Below are positions 7,667 through 16,198 of a stretch of DNA of 64,000 nucleotides, in pieces (position 1 is the stretch's first letter; each line of letters opens with the position of its first letter). This DNA comes from G016756615 sp050958605 (lineage in GTDB: Bacteria > Pseudomonadota > Alphaproteobacteria > Rhizobiales > Rhizobiaceae): the NCBI RefSeq assembly GCF_050958605.1, contig NZ_JBJHDO010000016.1:1-64000 (forward strand), in the 5' to 3' direction. The translations under genes were made by a program, and so were the position numbers. The notes beneath the pieces were generated by a model. That model did not search any database. It was given only the letters and a program-made list of their open reading frames with translations, and was not told the origin of the DNA.

Positions 7667-8431
7667 ATGCAGGAACGCTACCTGTCTCCGGCATTGCATG
7701 ACCAGGACGCGACATCCCGACTGATAGCGCCGCTCGCTGGTATCGAAGCCGAAATCTACAACGACCTCTGGAATGCGGTCATCGAGCGCAAGCTCAAACC
7801 CGGGGCCAAGATCGAAGAACTCGTCCTCAGCGAGATCTATGGCGTCAGCCGAACGGTGGTGCGCAAAGTACTCGTTATCATGGAGCAGGAAGGCGTCGTA
7901 TCGCTGCCGCTCAATCGCGGCGCCTATGTCGCTTCGCCGAGTTTCCGCGATGCCCAGGAACTCCTGGAAGCAACGGCCGCGCTGCTTGCCGGCATCGTCA
8001 GCGAACTGGCGACGCATCCCGACCGGATCACGGCCGAGCACCGCCAGATGCTTTCCGACCACGCCAGGGCGCAGCGGAAGGCCGAGTCGGAGCAGGATGC
8101 ATATTCAAGCCTGCGACTGCAGATGGAATATCTGATCCTGCTGGCGGTGATTCATGACAACCGCCTGATGGCCGGCAGCGTCGAACGAACAGGCAATCGT
8201 TTGGCTGTCGCGCTGTCGCTGTTCCAGGATACCCCGGCTCCCGGCGGCCGCGCCGAATTCGCTGAAACGCTGACGCGGCACATACTCGAAGGGACGCATG
8301 CCAAGGCATTGGCCCACCTGCAGACCTTTATCGAAGCCGTGCGCCGCACATTACGCCCTCAGGCGGTCGACACCGCAGTCGACCTCCGGGCAATTCTCGG
8401 CCGCCGCAAGGGCGAGGCGCCCGGCCATTGA
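7667..8431 (+). CDS. GntR-family transcriptional regulator (FadR/FCD type)
   Basis: This is a 254-residue regulator. Residues about 25-95 form a GntR winged helix (ERKLKPGAKIEELVLSEIYGVSRTVVRKVLVIMEQEGVV). The rest is a helical FCD-like effector domain with conserved His positions (VIHDNRLM and LTRHILEG). Such proteins usually repress a neighbouring catabolic or transport operon and release DNA on binding a carboxylate ligand. No operon neighbour is present on its strand, so the target is unknown. The ribosome-binding site before the chosen ATG is weak, so the start is less certain than the family call. Confidence 0.8.
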   Translation: MQERYLSPALHDQDATSRLIAPLAGIEAEIYNDLWNAVIERKLKPGAKIEELVLSEIYGVSRTVVRKVLVIMEQEGVVSLPLNRGAYVASPSFRDAQELLEATAALLAGIVSELATHPDRITAEHRQMLSDHARAQRKAESEQDAYSSLRLQMEYLILLAVIHDNRLMAGSVERTGNRLAVALSLFQDTPAPGGRAEFAETLTRHILEGTHAKALAHLQTFIEAVRRTLRPQAVDTAVDLRAILGRRKGEAPGH

Positions 8432-8466
8432 AGCATGTCTCCGGTTCCGGGAAAACGACATGCTTC
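8430..8466. terminator. Palindrome between convergent genes, possible bidirectional terminator
   Basis: GAAGCATGTC (8430-8439) and GACATGCTTC (8457-8466) are perfect inverted arms around a TCCGGTTCCGGGAAAAC loop. The element overlaps the stop codons of both convergent genes, so each message would end in this hairpin. There is no T-run. It is the same GCATGTC-type repeat as at 3941-3980. Confidence 0.55.
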
Positions 8467-10860
8467 AGGCTGCCAGCTGCGGCTGGAACACGACATCGGC
8501 ATAGTAGTTCGACGCGTTCCAGGTGCTGTTCGGGAAAATTCCCGTGCTGGCGTTGCCGCCGTAACGATAGACGCCGTTGCCGCCGCTCGATGAGCTCGAA
8601 GGCGCCGTCAGAACGCCCGACGTGACAGCGTTGGCAAAGAAGTTGTTCGTCGCCACATAAGCACCTGTCGTGTGATACGAAGTGACATAGGTGGTATTGG
8701 CGGTAATATTCACCGGCGTTGCCAATGGCACCGTCTGCCAGCCGCTCGCCGTCGTGTTGGTGAAGGTCGCGCTGGCGAGCCTGGTGCCGGTCGAGGTCCA
8801 AAGCCCCAGAATGTTCTGGCCCGTGTCGTTGGGACTGCGATAGAACTTCAGCGCGGTCACCTGGCCGGCCACCGACGATGTGAACTTCATGCCGACCTCA
8901 AGCTGCTGACCGTCGTTGAGATTGGTTTGCGCAGGGGTGGCCGACGCGCTGAACACGCTCACAGTAGTGGGAGTGGCGGGGGTAGTCGACACCGCGATAT
9001 TGAACGCCTCGCTCGCTGCGAGGCTGCCGAGATCGGTGGCCGTAACCCTGACAGCGACCGTGCCGACGTTCCCGGCCGCAGGCGTGCCGCTGAAGGTGCG
9101 GGTCGTTCCGTTGAAGGTCAGCCAGGCGGGAAGCGCCGAGCCGTTCGATTGAGCCGCCGTGTAGGTCAGCGTGTCGCCAGTATCGACATCGGTGAATGTG
9201 CCGGCCGGCAGCGTGAGCGAAAACGGCGAGCCGACAACGGCGTTCTGGTTCGCCGTCTGGGCGGCGAGCACGGGCGCGTCGTTGGCGCCATGGATGGTGA
9301 TCGTGAGGTTCGCCGTCGAGGTCGCGCCAGCCGCATCGCGCATCGTATAGCTGTAGACCTCGCTCAGCGTATTGGTCGACAGCCGCAGCGCCTGCACGGC
9401 GGAACTCGTTTCGTTGATCGTGTAGGTGTAGGTGCCGTTTGCGTTCAATACGAGACTGCCATAGGCACCGGCCAGCCCGGCCCCTAGCGTTCCGTTGGTG
9501 GTGCCGAACCGGATCGCGGTGACGCTCTTAGAGTCGCCGGCGTCGGGGTCGGTATCGTTGGTCAGCACGTTGCCGGTCGCGGAAGATCCGCCCGAGCCGT
9601 TTGCGGCTCCGCCCCTCTCGGTGGCGTCGCCCGTGTCGGCAACAGCTGTAGGCGGGGCGTTGCCGGAGCCTGCCGTCGCAACGAAGGCTACGTCGGCAAA
9701 ATAGTTTGAAGCGTTCCAGGAGCTGTTCGGGAAGATGCCCGTGCTGGCGGTCCCGCCATAACGATAGACGCCGTTGCCGCCGCTCGAGGAACTCGATGGC
9801 GCCGTCAACACGCCGGAGGTGACGGCGCCGGTGAAGAAATTGCCGGTGGCCACATAGGCACCGGTCGTGTGGTAGGACGCCACATAGGTCGTATTGGGCG
9901 TGATGGTGACGGGGGCGGAGAACGTGACCGTCTGCCAGCCGCTCGCGGCCGTGTTGGTGAAGGTCGCCGTACCGAGGTTCGTCCCGGTCGAAGTCCAGAG
10001 ATTGACGATATTCTGTCCGGTATCGCCGGCACTGCGGTAGAATTTGATTCCCGTGATCTGGCCGGCAACGCTGGATTGGAACTTGACGCCCAGTTCGATC
10101 TGGCTACCGTCGTTGAGATTGGTCTGCGCCGGCGTGCTGGAAGCACTGAACAGGCTGACCGCGGCCGGAGGCGGAGTTGCCGATACCACGATGTTGAAGG
10201 TCTCGCTGGCGGCAAGACCGCCTGCATCGGTCGCTGTTACCCTGACGGCGAGCGTGCCGCTATTGGCCGAGGTCGGCGTGCCGCTGAAGGTGCGTGTCGC
10301 GCTGTTGAAAGTCAGCCAGGAAGGAAGTGCCGTACCGGTTGCGGTCGTAGCCGCGTAGGTCAACGAGTCGCCCGTATCGACATCCGTGAACGTGCCCGCC
10401 GGCAGCGTGAGCGAGAAGGCCGAGCCTATGATTGCGTTCTGGCCGGGAGTCTGTTGCGCGAGCACAGGCGCGTCGTTGGCGCCATGGATCCTAATCGTAA
10501 GCGTTGCCGTCGACGTCGCGCCGGCCGAGTCCCGCATCGTGTAGCTGTAGACTTCCGACAGCGTGTTAGTCGCCAGTCGCAGAGCCTGAACCGCCGCGTT
10601 GTTCTCGTTTATCGTGTAGGTGAAACTGCCGTTGGCATTGAGCACGAGGCCGCCATAGGTGCCGGCAAGCGCCGTTCCGAGCGTCCCGTTCGTAGTGCCG
10701 AAGCGGATGGCGGTGACGGTCTTGGTGTCGCCGGGATCGGGATCCGTATCGTTCGTCAGCACATTGCCGGTGGCGAGCGAGCCGCCGGAGCCGTTGGCGA
10801 TACCGCCTTTCTCCGTGGCGTCTCCGGTATCGGCGACGGCCGTCGGCCCGGTGCCCGAAG
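8465..10860 (-). repeat. Two tandem 1.2-kb coding cassettes (VCBS - putative Ig - DUF4082)
   Basis: In the 3' part of the giant gene, a block of about 1,196 bases (10860-9665) is followed by a second, clearly similar block (9660-8465). Each encodes a VCBS-like repeat, a putative-Ig module and a DUF4082 module in that order. Shared peptides such as NVLTNDTDPD, HGANDAPV, GNGVYRYGG and SNLNDG-like starts show the duplication. The copies have diverged at many positions, so it is not a fresh event. Confidence 0.8.
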
Positions 10861-13800
10861 CAGCAGCGGGGGCGAACAGAACGTCGACCCAGAAATTCGT
10901 CGATTGGAACGTGCTGGTCGGGAATTGGCTGGTGCTGCCATAGGTAAAAACGCCGTTGCCGGCGGCAGGCGCCGTCAGTGGCCCGCTTGTGACATCGGAG
11001 GTGAAATAGTTGGCGGTGTTGGAATAGTGGCCGACATTGGTGTGGTAGGAAGCGGTATAGGTGACGCCCGGCGAGATCGCGACCGGCGAGGAGAAAGTCG
11101 CCATTTGCCAGCCGCTCGTCGTCTCGTTGGTGAAGGTGAGGCTCGCCAGTCTTGTGCCGGTGCTGGACCACAGCGAACCGGTATGGGTTCCGGTGTCCTG
11201 GCTGCCCTTGTAGTAGCGGATACCGTGGACGTTGCCCGCTACGGAGGATTGGAACCGGACGCCCAGTTCCACCGCGCTCGCATCCGTCGTATTCACGACG
11301 GCCGGTGTGGCCGTCGGTGCAAACAGCGTCGTATAGGTCGGACCTGCGACGGTCACCGTGCGTCCCAACGAGGGCGTCTCGAGATTGACGCTGTCGTCCG
11401 CGGCACGGGAACGGATCGTGTAGCTGCCGGCGACCTGTGGTCTCCAGCTATAGGTCCAGGTCTCGTCGCCGGTCGCGGGATGCCAGCTCGCGCCATTGTC
11501 GGTCGAGACTTCAACACCCGCGATAACGCCGCCGCCGGCATCGGTCGCCGTCCCGGAAATGGTGACGGTGCTTCCCAACGCAATGGTCCCCAGAGCGTTG
11601 ATGGTAGAGGTCGGCCTCGTATTGTCCGTCGAAGCCACCCCGGCGATGAGCCCGGATTGGAGCGTCGCCGGCTGGATACCCATGTCCGCGAACAGGTTGA
11701 TCATCGCCTGCTGCACGCGCGCATCGGTGGGCGTGACCTGCAGGTCATGATTATCGCTCAGGCCCCATGCCCAGTAGACGGTACCGGCGCCAAAGACGAG
11801 CGCGCCGCTCGGCGCACGGTAGAGCGTCAAATTGTGCGTCGACGTGCCCGGACCCGTAGTGTTGCCGTAGTCGAGAAGATACGTGCTGACCGGCAGCGTG
11901 GTGGATGAAAGGCGAATAAGGCCTGCGGGATCGAAGCCATTGTCGGAGGCCTCGTCCCATTCGTAGCCCAGATAGTTCTTGGTAAGGGTGGCCGTCTGGC
12001 CGGGTTGCAGATTGGCGACGCTGGTGTTGCGCCAGAAACGCAGATTGGCGTCATCAAACGGGATCGTGATGGCCTGCAAATTGTTGCCGACATCGTCGAC
12101 CTGAAAGATTGTTCCGGTCAGCGCGTTTTCCGGGCTGCCGCCGCCGACTGCCGGCGGGCTGAAGCGCGGATCCCTGAAAGTTCCGGTCCATTCGTTGGAG
12201 GGGTCGATCGAGGACCCGGCCCATGTCTCCTTGTAGCAGATGAGTGTGCGGTAGGGGGTGCCGTCGGCGGAGAAGGCGGTGCCCCAGCGGGTGCGCCAAT
12301 AGACCTCGTTGCCGCTCCAGAACGCGAGATTCACCCCCGCATCGCGCGCGGCTTCGACATTGGTGCGCTGCTGCCCCGACCAATATTCGTCATGCCCGAC
12401 GCTGAGATAGAGATTGTGATTGAGAAGCAGGCTGCCACGGCGGTCGACGTCGACGCCGGCCATGTAGGAGACGTCGTAACCGTTCTCCTCGAGCCACGAG
12501 ATCGCGGCGTATTCGGCGCCGAAAAGATAATCCTGCGGGCCGGCAAACGTACCGACCCCACCGCGCGTGGCGATCGGCCGGTTGTAGCTCACCGCGAAGG
12601 CGCGTCCGGCGCCCTGGCCGGTGGCCGGGCCGTTGCCTCCATATAAATTCGCGCCCCCCCAGCCATTATAGGCCTGCCAGGTCGTGTCCGCGGTCTGGAA
12701 GACGATGTCGCTCTGGCTGGAATCGTCGCGCACGATGAAGGGGATATGGTTCTGACCCGGCGTACCGTCCTGGCGGACGAGCTTGGCGATGTAGACGCCC
12801 GACACGGCGTCGGTGGGTACTGCCCAGGACGCGGAAACCGCCCAGTTGCCGGCATCCACGGCCCCGGTCGCGGCATCGCGCAATGGATTGGGCTGGTTCT
12901 GCAGGCCGGCGTGTTGGATGGTCGTGACCTTCCGGGCGCCCAGGCCACCATAATAGCCCAACCGATAGATATCGATCCTGTAGTTGTTGGAATTGGTATT
13001 GACCTTGAAATTGACGGTAGAACCGCGATTGACACTAATGTCTGTGGCAAAGCCCTCGATGTTGGAATCCCCCGCACCGTCGATGCCCCACTCGCTCTCA
13101 GGGTTCCCGGGCTTCTGGTTCTCAGCGACAATCGGGTTTGTGTCCGTGGCCGCTGCCAGCTGCGCGATGGCCTTTGCCCTAGCCTGGGGCATGGTTACGG
13201 TTTTCAACCGCCCCGAAAGGGTCGGTCTCACGGTGAACTTGGTTCCGGTGCCCGTCTCGCCGCCACCCGGCATCTGATTGACATCCGAGACCACAGGCTT
13301 GGCGTTTTCCCGCCAATTTGCGAAAGGCGCTACCCGATCCAGTGGCATGGCGGCGCTCACGGAGGCGCCGAAGCGCGCCCGTCCGGTGGACACATAGTCG
13401 CTGCCGTCGGGAAGGCCGCTGCCAGGTTTCTGGCCATTCAGTTGCGCCCCCGCCTGCTCGAGCAGACGGGTCGGGCAGTTGATGTAGCCGCAGCCGCCGC
13501 AGCAGAGCAGGATATCGGTCTGGCCCGCAGGGTCCGTGGGAGACGGCATGTAGCCTATGATATCCGCGACAGAGGGCGCGGTCGGCACCGTGCCCAAAAT
13601 CAGGACGGGACCGGAACTGGAGACCGCTGATGCTTCTGTCTGCGATATCGAAGTCTGACCAGACGCGCCGGTGTCGGACGCGCCCTTCGCCGCGCTGGGG
13701 ACGGCCGGTCCGGCATTGCCCGGTTCGGCGGCGCCCGTCAGGGCTCTCGCTGCCGTTCCGACTGCGGCGGCCATGCCACCTGTCGGGGTGCCGCGCGCTG

Positions 13801-14158
13801 AATGTCCATGCTGAGGCGAAATCGGCCACGTCCCTGCTTTCGGCACCGTCGGACCGATAGCGGCATCGGCTTCCGAGCCGAGCGGCGCGATCGTTACATG
13901 GTCGCTCTCAATCGGCGCGCCGAAGAGTTCTTCCACGATCCGTTCGTGGCTTCTTGGGTTCGCCGCGGCACCGTCGGCAAGGATCTCCGTCTCGTTTCCT
14001 GGCAGGCCAGATCGGACTGCAACGCGTTCCGGGCGTGCCGGAATGTCGGCCTGCTTCTTGGGTGCGGACGATTTCGCTTTGGCATCGCCGACCAGCCAGC
14101 TTGGCATCGAGGCGACCAGGAGAAGCGAACGGAAGCTCCATTGGCGATCATCATGCAT
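8465..14158 (-). CDS. Giant modular exported protein with dimethylformamidase-like, Ig, DUF4082 and VCBS modules
   Basis: About 1,897 residues from the ATG at 14158, chosen because it gives a signal-like N-terminus (WSFRSLLLVASMPSWLVG); an in-frame ATG at 14242 would add 28 residues. In order: a low-complexity linker to about residue 340 with a CCGGCGYINC cysteine cluster; a large domain (about 350-840) resembling the C-terminal region of the N,N-dimethylformamidase large subunit (RLGYYGG, QTADTTWQAYNGWGG, LSVGHDEYWS, FWSGNEVYWRTRW); one bacterial Ig-like domain (845-940); then DUF4082, VCBS, putative Ig, DUF4082, VCBS, putative Ig, DUF4082 to the end. It is probably an exported surface or secreted protein. 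No RTX calcium repeats or sortase motif were seen, so the export route is open. Enzymatic activity is unproven. Confidence 0.75.
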   Translation of the reverse strand: MHDDRQWSFRSLLLVASMPSWLVGDAKAKSSAPKKQADIPARPERVAVRSGLPGNETEILADGAAANPRSHERIVEELFGAPIESDHVTIAPLGSEADAAIGPTVPKAGTWPISPQHGHSARGTPTGGMAAAVGTAARALTGAAEPGNAGPAVPSAAKGASDTGASGQTSISQTEASAVSSSGPVLILGTVPTAPSVADIIGYMPSPTDPAGQTDILLCCGGCGYINCPTRLLEQAGAQLNGQKPGSGLPDGSDYVSTGRARFGASVSAAMPLDRVAPFANWRENAKPVVSDVNQMPGGGETGTGTKFTVRPTLSGRLKTVTMPQARAKAIAQLAAATDTNPIVAENQKPGNPESEWGIDGAGDSNIEGFATDISVNRGSTVNFKVNTNSNNYRIDIYRLGYYGGLGARKVTTIQHAGLQNQPNPLRDAATGAVDAGNWAVSASWAVPTDAVSGVYIAKLVRQDGTPGQNHIPFIVRDDSSQSDIVFQTADTTWQAYNGWGGANLYGGNGPATGQGAGRAFAVSYNRPIATRGGVGTFAGPQDYLFGAEYAAISWLEENGYDVSYMAGVDVDRRGSLLLNHNLYLSVGHDEYWSGQQRTNVEAARDAGVNLAFWSGNEVYWRTRWGTAFSADGTPYRTLICYKETWAGSSIDPSNEWTGTFRDPRFSPPAVGGGSPENALTGTIFQVDDVGNNLQAITIPFDDANLRFWRNTSVANLQPGQTATLTKNYLGYEWDEASDNGFDPAGLIRLSSTTLPVSTYLLDYGNTTGPGTSTHNLTLYRAPSGALVFGAGTVYWAWGLSDNHDLQVTPTDARVQQAMINLFADMGIQPATLQSGLIAGVASTDNTRPTSTINALGTIALGSTVTISGTATDAGGGVIAGVEVSTDNGASWHPATGDETWTYSWRPQVAGSYTIRSRAADDSVNLETPSLGRTVTVAGPTYTTLFAPTATPAVVNTTDASAVELGVRFQSSVAGNVHGIRYYKGSQDTGTHTGSLWSSTGTRLASLTFTNETTSGWQMATFSSPVAISPGVTYTASYHTNVGHYSNTANYFTSDVTSGPLTAPAAGNGVFTYGSTSQFPTSTFQSTNFWVDVLFAPAAASGTGPTAVADTGDATEKGGIANGSGGSLATGNVLTNDTDPDPGDTKTVTAIRFGTTNGTLGTALAGTYGGLVLNANGSFTYTINENNAAVQALRLATNTLSEVYSYTMRDSAGATSTATLTIRIHGANDAPVLAQQTPGQNAIIGSAFSLTLPAGTFTDVDTGDSLTYAATTATGTALPSWLTFNSATRTFSGTPTSANSGTLAVRVTATDAGGLAASETFNIVVSATPPPAAVSLFSASSTPAQTNLNDGSQIELGVKFQSSVAGQITGIKFYRSAGDTGQNIVNLWTSTGTNLGTATFTNTAASGWQTVTFSAPVTITPNTTYVASYHTTGAYVATGNFFTGAVTSGVLTAPSSSSSGGNGVYRYGGTASTGIFPNSSWNASNYFADVAFVATAGSGNAPPTAVADTGDATERGGAANGSGGSSATGNVLTNDTDPDAGDSKSVTAIRFGTTNGTLGAGLAGAYGSLVLNANGTYTYTINETSSAVQALRLSTNTLSEVYSYTMRDAAGATSTANLTITIHGANDAPVLAAQTANQNAVVGSPFSLTLPAGTFTDVDTGDTLTYTAAQSNGSALPAWLTFNGTTRTFSGTPAAGNVGTVAVRVTATDLGSLAASEAFNIAVSTTPATPTTVSVFSASATPAQTNLNDGQQLEVGMKFTSSVAGQVTALKFYRSPNDTGQNILGLWTSTGTRLASATFTNTTASGWQTVPLATPVNITANTTYVTSYHTTGAYVATNNFFANAVTSGVLTAPSSSSSGGNGVYRYGGNASTGIFPNSTWNASNYYADVVFQPQLAA

Positions 14159-14483
14159 GAGATGACTCTTTCGCGACCTGTGGAAAATCAAACTGAAGTT
14201 GACGCATCTATAGTTGTGCTTTACTGTATTATTTTGGTACAAATTAGAATATTTATTAAATTATTTACAATAGATACGATGCAGACCAGCCGATCTAGAT
14301 CGATCGATGCTTGCTTTTCCGCTTCGCCTTAGTGACACTGGTGTTGACGCATCCGGGCGCCTCAGTCACCGGCGCGGCCCATCCGGGCCGCCTGACTTTC
14401 GATGCCCGTCTGCGTCCTTTGCACGCCCAAGGGATGCGCGGCGCTCGATGACGCAGCGCGCAGTCGCGCTCCCACGGTCAAGC
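14159..14483. other. Intergenic region with AT-rich leader of the giant gene
   Basis: Bases 14200-14280 are strongly AT-rich (TACTGTATTATTTTGG, then TTATTAAATTATTTAC), unlike the rest of the window. They probably hold the promoter of the minus-strand giant gene. A GCGGCCC-ATCC-GGGCCGC hairpin lies at 14374-14391. No further gene is seen. Confidence 0.45.
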
Positions 14484-14494
14484 TTATTGACCGT
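14474..14494 (-). terminator. Hairpin at the stop codon of the ars-operon MFS gene
   Basis: ACGGTCAA and TTGACCGT are perfect 8-bp arms with a 5-base loop that includes the TAA stop of the MFS gene. It could mark the 3' end of the ars transcript. No T-run follows, so termination is only a possibility. Confidence 0.4.
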
Positions 14495-15734
14495 TGGTAT
14501 GATCAGCTTCCCGGCGCCATTGCCATGGATCGGCGAGAGCCCACAGGATGCCGGCAAAGGCCGCCGCGGCCACCACGCCGAGCATGATGGCGGCGGACAG
14601 AGCCGACCATGTGCCGACCTGAGTCATCAGGTACGCGAAGATGAACGGAGCCAAAGCCGAGGCGAGAAGGCGCGCCGCGGAGATGCGCCCCAGCAAGGCG
14701 CCGTATCCGTCCGAACCGAACAGGTACAGCGGCAGCGAACCTTGGACGATGCTTGTCAGCCCTGAGCCGAAGCCGAAGAGGATTGCGAATGCCACGCCTC
14801 CCGCGATCGAAGGGGCGCTCGCCAGCAAGACCGTCAGCCCTGCCACCAGGAACATTGCGGAGACCACGGCCAGGAGCAACGGCGACACACCCTTTCCGAA
14901 CAGCATGTTGATCAGCCGGCTGAGCACCTGGGAAGGCCCGAAAACCGTACCGACCAGCACGGCGCTCGCCCCCATTCCAACCGTCGTGAGCAGTGGCACC
15001 ATGTGGATCAGGAGTGCGGAAAGCACGAATCCCTCCAGGGCGAATCCGGCCGCCACCAGGAGGAAAGCGCGTGCGCGATTTCCAGCGGTAATGCTGCCGG
15101 CGATCGTGGCAGAAGCGCCGCTGGGCACGCCAGCCTCTTGCACCTCTGCCGCCTTCATCAGGGAGGCCAGCCACAGATGGATGGGCAGGCAGACGAGCAG
15201 GTTGACGCACGCAAAGACCAGATAGACCTCGCGCCATGTGAGATGCTCGTGAAGCTGGGATGTGATCGGCCAGAACAGCGTCGAGGCGAAACCCGCGATC
15301 AGCGTCAGATGGGTGATGCTCCTCTGTGCGGTTCGGGGTGCGATCTGCACCAGCAGGGCGAATGCCGCATTGTAGAGGACGAAGGCTGAGGCCATTTCGA
15401 TCGCGACCAGCCCCGCGATAAAGGTCACGCGCCCAGGTGCAAAGGCACATAAGACAAGGGCGAGCGCCGCGATCACGGATCCGAGCGACATCACGCGCCC
15501 AGCGCCGTAGCGATCCATCCAGCGGCCGGTGGATGGCGCGATGAGGCCACCGAAGATCAGGGATGCCGAGAATACGCCGAACACCCACTCGGTCGACCAG
15601 GCGAAATCCCCGGCCATCTCCGGCGCCAGGATCGCGAAGCTGTAATAGAGTGTTCCGTATCCGATGATCTGGGTCGCGCCGAGTCCCCAGATGGCGACCG
15701 CCCGACGACGCTCAAAGGATACGGCTAGCGTCAT
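14484..15734 (-). CDS. MFS exporter of the arsenic operon, ArsK-like
   Basis: A 416-residue major facilitator protein with 12 predicted membrane segments. The first helix reads IIGYGTLYYSFAILAP and the loop after helix 2 has GRWMDRYGAGRV, an MFS signature A variant. It is last in the arsR-acr3-arsC run and starts 38 bases after arsC, so co-transcription is likely. MFS genes at this place in rhizobial ars operons include ArsK, reported to export trivalent arsenic and antimony compounds; whether this protein shares that substrate range is an inference from position and family. A general drug/organic-acid exporter is the alternative. Confidence 0.7.
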   Translation of the reverse strand: MTLAVSFERRRAVAIWGLGATQIIGYGTLYYSFAILAPEMAGDFAWSTEWVFGVFSASLIFGGLIAPSTGRWMDRYGAGRVMSLGSVIAALALVLCAFAPGRVTFIAGLVAIEMASAFVLYNAAFALLVQIAPRTAQRSITHLTLIAGFASTLFWPITSQLHEHLTWREVYLVFACVNLLVCLPIHLWLASLMKAAEVQEAGVPSGASATIAGSITAGNRARAFLLVAAGFALEGFVLSALLIHMVPLLTTVGMGASAVLVGTVFGPSQVLSRLINMLFGKGVSPLLLAVVSAMFLVAGLTVLLASAPSIAGGVAFAILFGFGSGLTSIVQGSLPLYLFGSDGYGALLGRISAARLLASALAPFIFAYLMTQVGTWSALSAAIMLGVVAAAAFAGILWALADPWQWRREADHTNGQ

Positions 15735-15772
15735 TCGGGAAGCCGCACGATTCCGTCCACGACATCGGCAGG

Positions 15773-16198
15773 TCAGGCAATGCGATTCCCCGAGGCGTCG
15801 ATCACGATCTCCCCGTCTTCCTTGGCGAACGGACCTTTCTGGGGGAGCGGAAGAATGTCGAGAACGACCTCTGAAGGGCGGCTGAGCCGAACGCCCCAGG
15901 GCGTCACCACGAACGGACGATTGATCAGGGCGGGATGTTCGAGCATGGCATCGAGGAGCTCTTCGTCGGTCAGCTCCGGATTATCGAGGCCAAGCTCGTC
16001 ATAGGGTGTTCCCTTTTGCCTGATCGCTTCGCGCACCGTCAGCCCGGCCTTTGCGATGAGGTCCTTGAGAAGGATCCGATTTGGCGGTGTCTTGAGATAT
16101 TCGACGATCTTCGGCTCGACGCCTGCGTTTCGAATGAGCGCAAGCGTGTTGCGCGACGTGCCGCATTCGGGGTTGTGATAGATGGTGACGTCCGTCAT
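15773..16198 (-). CDS. arsC: Arsenate reductase, glutaredoxin-dependent ArsC
   Basis: A 141-residue ArsC/Spx-fold protein. YHNPECGTSRNTL near the N-terminus carries the catalytic cysteine, and later arginine-containing segments (YLKTPPNRILL, LINRPFVVTPWGVRLSRP) match those that bind arsenate. It reduces arsenate to arsenite with glutathione and glutaredoxin, feeding the Acr3 pump encoded upstream. The ATG at 16198 overlaps the acr3 stop by four bases (ATGA), showing translational coupling. An in-frame codon 75 bases upstream lies inside acr3 and would add an unlikely arginine-rich N-terminus. Confidence 0.93.
   Translation of the reverse strand: MTDVTIYHNPECGTSRNTLALIRNAGVEPKIVEYLKTPPNRILLKDLIAKAGLTVREAIRQKGTPYDELGLDNPELTDEELLDAMLEHPALINRPFVVTPWGVRLSRPSEVVLDILPLPQKGPFAKEDGEIVIDASGNRIA

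Noticed and set aside
7489..7701. A 70-codon ORF before the GntR gene
   Set aside because: It overlaps the regulator start, has no ribosome-binding site of note and no recognisable family, so chance is as likely.
8465..10860. Possible CRISPR or tandem DNA repeat array
   Set aside because: The repeats are 1.2-kb protein-coding modules with diverged copies, not short repeats with spacers. No CRISPR-like array was found anywhere in the window.
9869..11908. A 679-codon frame on the plus strand inside the giant gene
   Set aside because: Arginine/glycine-rich translation without domain features, antisense to the DUF4082/VCBS modules whose reading is clear.
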